A stretch of 6,665 bases of DNA from Candidatus Nanohaloarchaea archaeon. GTDB lineage: Archaea; EX4484-52; GLR71. The notes under the pieces were generated by a model. It did not search any database. It saw only the letters and a list, made by a program, of their open reading frames with translations, and was not told the DNA's origin. How positions within the stretch are numbered: the stretch's first letter is position 1; every line of letters begins with the position of its first letter. The stretch covers positions 1 to 6,665 of the forward strand of contig JAUVES010000036.1 of NCBI GenBank assembly GCA_030594675.1. The letters are read 5' to 3'. Positions 1 through 4,513 of this stretch are shown here, piece by piece. The position numbers were made by a program, and so were the translations under genes.

Positions 1-30
1 TTTAGATCCCATATTTAATCAATATTCAGT

Positions 31-36
31 AAAAAA
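31..36 (-). terminator. oligo-T terminator after taw3
   Basis: On the minus strand a run of six T begins one base after the taw3 TAA stop. Archaeal transcription commonly ends at such oligo-T tracts without a hairpin. No stem is visible here, so this is inferred from position and composition only. Confidence 0.45.
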
Positions 37-37
37 T

Positions 38-604
38 TTAAATTGATTCAAAAACCTTCTCCAACTTCCTCAATACTTCATGATTCCTCACAAGCCGACC
101 ATTAGCCAACCCAACAACAAACTCAAGATATTCATCAGAAACCATGACCTTGCTATCAAATCCAATAGGAACAGAAAACCCCGAAGTCCCATGAACCTCA
201 ATCATTATCTTACCTTTAATCTGATATACTCCACTTCTCTTAAACCCCGAGCGATACACAATATCAAGAAAAGAAGATGCAGAATCAATCTCCCTGCAGC
301 ATACATGCAATATCATAGGCTCAAACTTAAACCACAACACACCATCACTATACTTTGCAACAGCTCTCAAAACATCACCAACATCCACAGGATCATGCCA
401 TTTCCCAAGAAAGGAAAAAGAAGACTTCTTATTCAGAACATCAGCCTGCGCAACAACAATCCTTCCAGAACAGCTGCTGGTAGTATAATATGAATCAGAT
501 TTATTGATAATATCAACAAGATCAGAAACTAAAACATCCACCAACCCTTTCTCCCTGGCCTCTAAAAGCTTAGACAAAGCAGCTTCTTTATCTTTTTCAA
601 ACAT
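38..604 (-). CDS. taw3: Taw3/TYW3-family wybutosine methyltransferase
   Basis: Likely the SAM-dependent N4-methyltransferase that converts yW-86 to yW-72 during wybutosine synthesis at G37 of tRNA-Phe. The 188-residue protein carries the family signature YYTTSSCSGRI at residues 39-49, then KWH at 68-70 and LWFKFEP...HVCCRE at about 90-105, followed by a GFKRSGV stretch; length fits the family. The reading frame is open a further 17 codons upstream, but the ATG at 604 starts with the usual MFEKDKEAAL and has a purine-rich GGAATGATC just before it, so I chose it. It lies 7 nt after the mazG-like stop, so the two are probably cotranscribed. A T6 tract follows the stop. Other wybutosine genes (Taw1, Taw2, Trm5) are not in the window. 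Family assignment is firm; the exact reaction is from family knowledge. Confidence 0.9.
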   Translation of the reverse strand: MFEKDKEAALSKLLEAREKGLVDVLVSDLVDIINKSDSYYTTSSCSGRIVVAQADVLNKKSSFSFLGKWHDPVDVGDVLRAVAKYSDGVLWFKFEPMILHVCCREIDSASSFLDIVYRSGFKRSGVYQIKGKIMIEVHGTSGFSVPIGFDSKVMVSDEYLEFVVGLANGRLVRNHEVLRKLEKVFESI

Positions 605-611
605 AAGAAGA

Positions 612-971
612 TCATTCCTTCTTAAGATCAATCCCACCAGCAAGTTTGTTCCCATGATTGCCTTTTGTCATCTCAACCGGAAACCTCTGCTCATACTCAT
701 CCATGACCTCATCAATCGCTTCTTTGGAATTCACATTGCAAAGATAGGAAACCTTCATTATGAGATACATCATATCGCCGATGAAATTCTTCACCTCACC
801 ATGATTCTCAGCAATCAGCCTTTGCTGTGTCGGAACATCAACCCATTTTATTATGTTCCAGAATTCACCGATCTCTTCATTCATATTCAAAAGCAGATCC
901 TTGATAGACCCTGGAGTGCTCCAATCCCGCGCATCGTTGAACTTTTTAATCGTATCTTGCGTATTTTCCAT
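612..971 (-). CDS. MazG-like nucleotide pyrophosphohydrolase
   Basis: A 119-residue, all-helical protein resembling the MazG/dCTPase-like NTP pyrophosphohydrolases, which cut nucleoside triphosphates to the monophosphate and PPi and often clear abnormal nucleotides. Seen: FNDARDW at 11-17, a metal-binding EExxE (E32, E33, E36), then GDMMYL with D66 and a C-terminal YEQRFPV. The normal second motif is ExxD, but the residue three before D66 is F63; the nearest acid is E59, seven before D66. This may mark a divergent subfamily or altered activity. There is no clear ribosome site; a TATA box centred 25.5 nt upstream suggests a leaderless mRNA from its own promoter, continuing into taw3 7 nt later. 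Family confident, substrate unknown. Confidence 0.8.
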   Translation of the reverse strand: MENTQDTIKKFNDARDWSTPGSIKDLLLNMNEEIGEFWNIIKWVDVPTQQRLIAENHGEVKNFIGDMMYLIMKVSYLCNVNSKEAIDEVMDEYEQRFPVEMTKGNHGNKLAGGIDLKKE

Positions 972-992
972 AATATAAATAGTATATTGATT

Positions 993-1000
993 TATTTAAA
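993..1000 (-). promoter_or_regulatory. TATA box of the mazG-like/taw3 unit
   Basis: On the minus strand this reads TTTAAATA, close to the archaeal TATA consensus, in the 34-nt gap after acdB. Its centre is 25.5 nt upstream of the ATG at 971, the spacing expected when transcription starts at the start codon. It separates the mazG-like/taw3 pair from the rimB/acdB pair. Confidence 0.6.
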
Positions 1001-1005
1001 CATTC

Positions 1006-1665
1006 TCAAGAAACAATAATCCTCGCATCAGCCGCAATTGCACGCCTTTCATCAACAATCAAAGGATTTATATCTAGCTCTTCAATCTCCGGATGATCCA
1101 TCACAAGCTTTGAAACACTGACAAGCGCAGCCTTAATCTTTGAAAGATTTGCCTTATGCTCTCCACGCGCACCCATAAGCACCTTAAAAGACTTAAGCTC
1201 ATGAATCATCTCACCTGCATCTTTCTCCGTTATGGGAATGACACGAAAAGATACATCTTTAAGCACTTCAACAAATATTCCCCCAAGGCCAAGCATAATG
1301 ATAGGACCGAACTGGATATCTTTCTTTGAGCCGACAATAAGTTCATGCCCATTGATCATCTCTTCAATTATGATGCCTTTGATTTTTGCATGCGGCTTGT
1401 ATTCTGACACAGTCTTAATTATTTTATCATATGCATCCGCTGCCTCTTCAGGGTTTGCTATGCCAAGCAGAACTCCCCCGACATCTGTCTTATGCACAAT
1501 ATCACAAGAAAGCACTTTCATGGCAACAGGATACCCTATCTTTCCTGCAAACGCAACAGCCTCATGTTTATCGCTGGCAACAAGCTCTTTTGTAATGTGA
1601 ATACCATACTGTAAAAGCATCTTTTTTGAGGCGTGCTCATCCATCAGCAGAATAATCACCATCAT
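1006..1665 (-). CDS. acdB: ADP-forming acyl-CoA synthetase, ATP-grasp (beta) subunit
   Basis: Resembles the beta subunit of archaeal ADP-forming acetyl/acyl-CoA synthetase, which makes acetate and ATP from acetyl-CoA, ADP and phosphate in peptide or sugar fermentation. The 219 residues contain the HKTDVGGV motif (H58, matching the phosphorylatable beta histidine), MKV at 49-51, GPIIMLGLGGIFVEVLKDVSFR at about 120-141 (ATP-grasp core), LMGARGE at 163-169 and ELDINPL at 196-202. These match the length and motif order of Pyrococcus AcdB as I recall it. Start: the ATG at 1665 overlaps the upstream stop as ATGA; the ATG at 1644 (MDEHASKK) is a plausible alternative. The alpha (CoA-binding) subunit is absent from the window, so the partner must be elsewhere. 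The neighbouring RimB-like gene is not a usual partner. Confidence 0.9.
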   Translation of the reverse strand: MMVIILLMDEHASKKMLLQYGIHITKELVASDKHEAVAFAGKIGYPVAMKVLSCDIVHKTDVGGVLLGIANPEEAADAYDKIIKTVSEYKPHAKIKGIIIEEMINGHELIVGSKKDIQFGPIIMLGLGGIFVEVLKDVSFRVIPITEKDAGEMIHELKSFKVLMGARGEHKANLSKIKAALVSVSKLVMDHPEIEELDINPLIVDERRAIAADARIIVS

Positions 1666-2087
1666 TTATTATATATCTCAACAGAAAGTACACCCTTATC
1701 ACATATGCTATTAAGTGTATTGCTATTATGTGTCTTAGATACATCTACAATAAAATTGCCATGAAGGATATCCCTTCCCACAATTATCTTATGTGTCATA
1801 TGTTGCCTGTTCTGTATGCTTGCCGCAACATCAAATTGCATCCCTGAAAGTTCCAGGCAAACCTTTACGACTGGTCTTTTAAATCTCCTGTCTATAGATG
1901 GGTTCATAACTTCAGTCATCCTGATAGGCTTTCCAAGGTCAAGAGTTTTTGCAAGAGATTCATCAATAGATGTCCTTGATGCTCCAGTATCACAGATTGC
2001 TGCCACTCGTGCGCATTTTCTAGCACCGCATACATTCACGACTTCTGTAAGCCCTATAATTTTCTTTGCTGAACCCACCAATATCAA
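1662..2087 (-). CDS. RimB-like retropepsin-type aspartic protease
   Basis: Belongs to the 'ATP-dependent zinc protease' family (PF05618-type), now understood as retropepsin-like; bacterial RimB trims glutamate tails that RimK adds to ribosomal protein S6. Seen in 141 residues: ICDTGASRTSI at 31-41 with catalytic DTGA (D33), RRFKRPVVKV at 67-76, NRQHMTHKIIVGRDIL at 93-108 and NFIVDVSK at 111-118, in the same order as the bacterial family. There is no signal peptide or membrane segment, so it is probably cytosolic. The start is uncertain: TTG at 2087 is listed, but TTG at 2081 or GTG at 2078 would keep the domain. Its TGA stop overlaps the acdB ATG, so the genes are translationally coupled. No RimK or S6-like tail is in the window; the substrate is unknown. 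Confidence 0.8.
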   Translation of the reverse strand: MILVGSAKKIIGLTEVVNVCGARKCARVAAICDTGASRTSIDESLAKTLDLGKPIRMTEVMNPSIDRRFKRPVVKVCLELSGMQFDVAASIQNRQHMTHKIIVGRDILHGNFIVDVSKTHNSNTLNSICDKGVLSVEIYNK

Positions 2088-2116
2088 CCCTTACATAAAT
2101 AAATGGTTACGATGCA

Positions 2117-2126
2117 ATATATATCT
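2117..2126 (-). promoter_or_regulatory. probable TATA element between divergent genes
   Basis: An ATATATAT-type stretch about 32-34 nt upstream of the minus-strand TTG at 2087 could drive rimB/acdB with a leader of a few nucleotides. It is too close (about 15 nt) to the plus-strand ATG at 2137 to serve that gene as a normal TATA box. The plus gene may instead use the TAAATAAAT-like stretch at about 2095-2103. Assignment rests on spacing only. Confidence 0.4.
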
Positions 2127-2136
2127 TTGATTGGTT

Positions 2137-2523
2137 ATGGAAAAGAAGACAGAGCTAAGAATATTTCAATACATAAAAGAAAGCAAAACACCAGCCTTCA
2201 AAAAAACAATAAAATTACCCATCTATCTTGCAGACACCGCAGGCTTCATCACATACATACAGAAACATTGCGGCTGCCATAATTTTCATATAGAATTCCT
2301 CACATCCTACAAAAGATGGCTCACACTCTGCGACATAGAGATAAAGCGCAGAAAGAAGACAGGAACAAAATACCATATACCTAATCCAGAACACAAGATA
2401 AGATTAAAACTTCTTCTTGAAAAAAACAAAAAGCCAAGAGATCGGCTAAAGATTGCAGAACACTCATCAAAAAAGATGAAAGTAAAAAAAGAAAAAGACC
2501 ATGATGATATTTATTATGGTTAA
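2137..2523 (+). CDS. unrecognised very basic protein with Cys/His cluster
   Basis: I do not recognise this 128-residue protein. The N-terminal half (about 1-70) is a mixed, probably folded segment with LRIFQYI near residue 7, IYLADTAGFITYIQKHCGCHNFHIEFL at 29-55 and WLTLCDIEIKRRKK at 61-74. H44, C45, C47, H48, H51 and C65 cluster and could bind a metal, but do not form a named motif. The C-terminal third is lysine-rich and probably disordered, ending in an acidic HDDIYYG. The strong positive charge would suit RNA or DNA binding; that is inference. ATG at 2137 is preferred over TTG at 2131, two codons earlier. It stands alone on the plus strand, divergent from rimB and convergent with the zinc-ribbon gene. 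Confidence 0.65.
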   Translation: MEKKTELRIFQYIKESKTPAFKKTIKLPIYLADTAGFITYIQKHCGCHNFHIEFLTSYKRWLTLCDIEIKRRKKTGTKYHIPNPEHKIRLKLLLEKNKKPRDRLKIAEHSSKKMKVKKEKDHDDIYYG

Positions 2524-2611
2524 CTGCTTTCTAATTTATAAAATATCTCACTAATACAATCTATACTTCACGATATATAGCATCAAATCTATATATTACA
2601 AAATAAAAGAT
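2524..2611. other. AT-rich convergent intergenic stretch
   Basis: Between the plus-strand gene ending at 2523 and the minus-strand terminator at 2612-2636. It is strongly AT-rich with short T runs on both strands, as expected where two transcripts end. No ORF, C/D box RNA or strong hairpin was found in it. Confidence 0.4.
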
Positions 2612-2636
2612 AAAAAGAGCCAGCTAAGCTGCTGGC
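2612..2636 (-). terminator. hairpin plus T-tract terminator of the zinc-ribbon gene
   Basis: On the minus strand, GCCAGC-AGCTTA-GCTGGC forms a 6-bp GC-rich stem with a 6-nt loop (2619-2636), followed by TCTTTTT. The TAG stop of the zinc-ribbon gene (2624-2626) lies at the loop/stem junction, so stop and terminator overlap. The form is like a bacterial intrinsic terminator; in archaea the T tract would be the working part. Confidence 0.65.
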
Positions 2637-2773
2637 AAAAAAGTCTCATATGAGCTTCTTGATATCTTTACATCATGTATATCTAAAATAGTATTGCATG
2701 ACTCACATCTGGCAATCTGGTTGCCCCATATCCAATTAACTTCCTTCGCACAGTTTGTGCATACAACTTTCAT
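2624..2773 (-). CDS. 49-residue zinc-ribbon microprotein
   Basis: A short gene read directly from the minus strand: ATG at 2773, TAG at 2624-2626, 49 residues. It begins MKVVCTNC and has two CxxC knuckles (C5/C8 and C23/C26) with 14 residues between them containing WIWGNQIARCESC, the pattern of a small rubredoxin-like zinc ribbon; the tail DIHDVKISRSSYETFL has no other motif. Upstream is a strong ribosome site, GGGGTGAT (2784-2791), 10 nt from the ATG and matching the 16S 3' end. A hairpin plus T tract follows. Such archaeal zinc ribbons may bind nucleic acid or a protein partner, but the function is unknown. ORF, ribosome site and terminator together make it a convincing gene. Confidence 0.8.
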   Translation of the reverse strand: MKVVCTNCAKEVNWIWGNQIARCESCNTILDIHDVKISRSSYETFLPAA

Positions 2774-2783
2774 CTTAATATAT

Positions 2784-2791
2784 ATCACCCC
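2784..2791 (-). promoter_or_regulatory. ribosome binding site of the zinc-ribbon gene
   Basis: GGGGTGAT on the minus strand, ending 10 nt before the ATG at 2773. It contains GGTGAT, complementary to the end of 16S rRNA. This is the clearest Shine-Dalgarno sequence in the window, where most starts look leaderless, so this gene is probably translated from an mRNA with a leader. Confidence 0.6.
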
Positions 2792-2806
2792 TTTAGTGGA
2801 TTAGAT

Positions 2807-2826
2807 GGGGGATTAAAAAATCCCCC
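2807..2826. repeat. perfect 8-bp inverted repeat upstream of zinc-ribbon gene
   Basis: GGGGGATT-N4-AATCCCCC, a perfect 8-bp palindromic stem with a 4-nt loop, 34 nt upstream of the zinc-ribbon ATG. On the plus strand it is followed by A-rich sequence, and on the minus strand by no T run, so it is not an obvious terminator. It could be an operator or a leader hairpin of the zinc-ribbon mRNA. Confidence 0.55.
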
Positions 2827-2880
2827 AAACAAAAAAATAATGGCAGAAATAATCTGCTCCCTTACCCTGGATCAGGCAGG

Positions 2881-2902
2881 AAAAACGCAAAAACTATTGC
2901 GT
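2881..2902 (-). terminator. hairpin plus T-tract terminator of the 68-residue ORF
   Basis: On the minus strand ACGCAA-TAGTTT-TTGCGT (2885-2902) forms a 6-bp stem with the TAG stop codon in its loop, followed directly by TTTT. The layout is the same as at the zinc-ribbon gene and supports the reality of the small ORF upstream of it. Confidence 0.6.
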
Positions 2903-3100
2903 ATCAGAATCGGCAGAAATATACAGGTCCTCTAAAAAAAGTGTCTTAGAATCATCCCTTACCAACTTCTCACATTCCAACAAGATGTGAAAAGCGGGGA
3001 TGGCTTGATAATCATGCCTGTAAAGAAGTGTTTCTGTGTATAAAATTGATTTTGCAGACATGACATTATTATCACTATTTCTTATTATAGTCACTAACAT
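2894..3100 (-). CDS. small hypothetical protein
   Basis: No family recognised. The 68 residues have no membrane segment, no Cys pair and an acidic end (LFLEDLYISADSDTQ); the middle, LLYRHDYQAIPAFHILLECEKLV, could form helices. Two starts are possible: the ATG at 3100, 27.5 nt from the centre of a TTTATATA box (leaderless), or the ATG at 3061, which has AGTGAT 9 nt upstream and would give 55 residues. The stop lies in the loop of a hairpin followed by T's. Promoter at one end and terminator at the other make a real gene likely despite its size. It is divergent from the radical SAM gene and shares its TATA box, so the two may be expressed together. Confidence 0.6.
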   Translation of the reverse strand: MLVTIIRNSDNNVMSAKSILYTETLLYRHDYQAIPAFHILLECEKLVRDDSKTLFLEDLYISADSDTQ

Positions 3101-3123
3101 TTAAATACATTTCTATATCTTTG

Positions 3124-3131
3124 TATATAAA
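3124..3131. promoter_or_regulatory. shared bidirectional TATA box
   Basis: Reads TATATAAA on the plus strand and TTTATATA on the minus strand, the latter matching the archaeal consensus. Its centre (3127.5) is 27.5 nt from the plus-strand ATG at 3155 and 27.5 nt from the minus-strand ATG at 3100. One symmetrical element could direct leaderless transcription both ways. No separate TATA box of similar quality was found for either gene. Confidence 0.65.
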
Positions 3132-3154
3132 TAAACAAGAGAGAACTGATAAGT

Positions 3155-4201
3155 ATGAGACAGATAAAAGACACAAAAGCAGAATCAAGGTACATAGGCA
3201 CACTACCTGATGGATGCCTCCAGTGCATAAAAGGGCAAAAATCCGTGCTTTTCTTAACTGGCCTCTGCAATAAAGCCTGCTTCTACTGTCCTCTATCAGA
3301 ACAGAGAAAAGGAAAAGGCGATATCTGGATAAATGAAAGGAAAGTTGAAAAAGACAGCGACATAATAGATGAAATAAGAAAATGCAGCTCAAAAGGTGTA
3401 GGCATAACTGGGGGAGAGCCCTTAAGAGATATAAAACGGTTCTACCGCTATGTAAAAATGCTAAAGGACGAATTCGGCAAAGATTTCCATATCCATGCAT
3501 ACACGAAAAGAACTGACCTGACAGAAAAAGATATGGAGAATATAGAAGAATCAGGACTTGACGCACTAAGATTCCATATATTTAACATAGAGAAACTCCC
3601 TATCAAATCAAAACCAGAATTACGCACAGCAATAGAGATTCCTGTAATTCCCGGAGAAGAGAAAAAGATTAAAAGACTCATCAAAGACGCAGACAGCATC
3701 ATAGACTACATAAACTTAAACGAGCTTGAATTCTCAGACACCAACTGCAAAGAGATGGAAAAAAGAGGCTTCCAGATAAGGGATGATGATGATTACGCAG
3801 TTAAAGGAAGCAAAGAGCTTAGCCTAGAACTACTAAGGTTCGCAAAAGAGAACACAAAGAACATATCAGTCCATTTCTGCACCGCATCAACAAAATACAA
3901 TTTCCAGTACTGGAACAGATTAAAGAGAAGAGCTAAAAACATTAAGGAGCCATGGGAGATTGTCACAAAAGAAGGGCTGATAAAAAAAGGAATTATCAAC
4001 GAAGAATTAGGCACCATGTCTCACCTCTTACCCAAAAACACCTACACAAAAAGACGCAACAGGATAGAGACAAGCATAAAGAACGCAAAAGAAGCAGCAA
4101 AAAAGGGATACAAAGCAGCAATAGTCCTTGAGATGCCAACAGCCGACCCCTTCGACTTTGAACTGACACCATTGGACAAAAAAGGAAAAGAAGTGGAATA
4201 A
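3155..4201 (+). CDS. radical SAM protein, COG2108-like
   Basis: A 348-residue radical SAM protein of the archaeal group related to pyruvate formate-lyase activating enzyme (COG2108-like); its reaction is not known to me. The cluster motif is CNKACFYC (C38, C42, C45, CxxxCxxC), which binds the 4Fe-4S cluster that cleaves SAM; ITGGEP at 84-89 is the SAM amino-group motif and DFHIHAYTKR near 110-119 the next strand. An extra pair, C21 and C24 (GCLQC), precedes the cluster and fits this group. HFCTAST...YWNRLKRRA in the C-terminal half, followed by EIVTKEGLIKKG, is also group-like. The tail after about 285 is Lys/Arg-rich. Start ATG at 3155 sits 27.5 nt from the shared TATA box. No substrate can be inferred from the neighbours. 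Confidence 0.9.
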   Translation: MRQIKDTKAESRYIGTLPDGCLQCIKGQKSVLFLTGLCNKACFYCPLSEQRKGKGDIWINERKVEKDSDIIDEIRKCSSKGVGITGGEPLRDIKRFYRYVKMLKDEFGKDFHIHAYTKRTDLTEKDMENIEESGLDALRFHIFNIEKLPIKSKPELRTAIEIPVIPGEEKKIKRLIKDADSIIDYINLNELEFSDTNCKEMEKRGFQIRDDDDYAVKGSKELSLELLRFAKENTKNISVHFCTASTKYNFQYWNRLKRRAKNIKEPWEIVTKEGLIKKGIINEELGTMSHLLPKNTYTKRRNRIETSIKNAKEAAKKGYKAAIVLEMPTADPFDFELTPLDKKGKEVE

Positions 4202-4214
4202 CCACAAATAAGAA

Positions 4215-4222
4215 TATAAAAA
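4215..4222 (+). promoter_or_regulatory. TATA box of the C/D box sRNA
   Basis: TATAAAAA with its centre 24.5 nt before the first base of the sRNA terminal stem (4243), where archaeal transcription would be expected to start. It suggests that the sRNA has its own promoter and is not cut from the radical SAM mRNA. Confidence 0.6.
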
Positions 4223-4242
4223 CACTCACAGACAATAATAAC

Positions 4243-4311
4243 TGCGGCAATGATTATAACGCCCTGAATGAGGCGCAAGCCAGTGATTTCCGGAGTAGCT
4301 TATGAGCCGCA
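4243..4311 (+). ncRNA. C/D box sRNA guiding 2'-O-methylation
   Basis: A 69-nt guide RNA for the L7Ae-Nop5-fibrillarin methyltransferase. The terminal stem UGCGGC/GCCGCA (6 bp) flanks box C AUGAUUA (4250-4256) and box D AUGA (4302-4305). A 3-nt bulge (AAU), tandem G-A pairs, a U-U pair and a U-A pair make a full kink-turn. Inside, D' AUGA (4268-4271), stem GGC/GCC capped by GCAA, a 3-nt bulge and C' GUGAUUU (4283-4289) form a second kink-turn. Spacers are 11 nt (4257-4267) and 12 nt (4290-4301), normal guide lengths. The D guide CCGGAGUAGCUU pairs with AAGCUACUCCGG, which differs at one position from E. coli 23S rRNA near 2434-2445 (from memory); the fifth-base rule predicts methylation at about U2438. 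The D' target UCAGGGCGUUA is unassigned. A TATA box lies just upstream. Confidence 0.85.
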
Positions 4312-4513
4312 AAAAATATACACAAAATACCCACACCAAACAATATAAATCCATATAAATACAATAGACAAAACTAGAATAAGTCAAGATTGGGCCGCGC
4401 AAAAAAGACATACTTCTCTACTTTTCGATAAAGGGCGACCATCTGATGTCAGTTAAATTTATAAATATATCAGATTATTTTATAGTATTGTTACATTATC
4501 TCAAGTGTTTCTG
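4312..4513. other. 202-nt intergenic region before pyrG
   Basis: AT-rich except for two small GC islands, TGGGCCGCGC (4391-4400) and GGGCGACC (4433-4440). TATA-like stretches lie at about 4349-4358 and 4458-4467. The islands do not pair with each other and I found no second set of C/D boxes, tRNA or convincing ORF. A short transcript starting near 4380 from the first TATA-like stretch is possible but unsupported. Confidence 0.4.
4458..4467 (+). promoter_or_regulatory. probable pyrG TATA box
   Basis: TTTATAAATA about 50 nt upstream of the pyrG ATG would give a leader of roughly 25 nt. A weaker TTTTATAG at 4478-4485 lies 32 nt before the ATG and 23 nt before an in-frame GTG at 4505. Either could be the working element; no good ribosome site precedes the ATG. 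Confidence 0.4.

Noticed and set aside
504..1019. 171-codon plus-strand ORF, also a 137-codon one at 80-493
   Set aside because: They lie antisense to taw3 and the mazG-like gene, which show clear family motifs; the antisense translations have no motif.
3075..3566. 163-codon minus-strand ORF
   Set aside because: Hydrophobic-looking shadow of the radical SAM gene; composition follows from the A-rich opposite strand.
4257..4267. D' guide pairing to the 23S P-loop (CUGGGGCGGUA)
   Set aside because: Needs two mismatches and two G-U pairs in 11 positions and would place the methylation one base from the known Gm2251; left unassigned.
4290..4311. tRNA-like stretch CCGGAGTAGCTTATGAGC and, on the other strand, CTCATAA as in a Met anticodon loop
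   Set aside because: No acceptor, T arm or cloverleaf can be formed; the C/D box fold and the 23S complement explain the sequence better.
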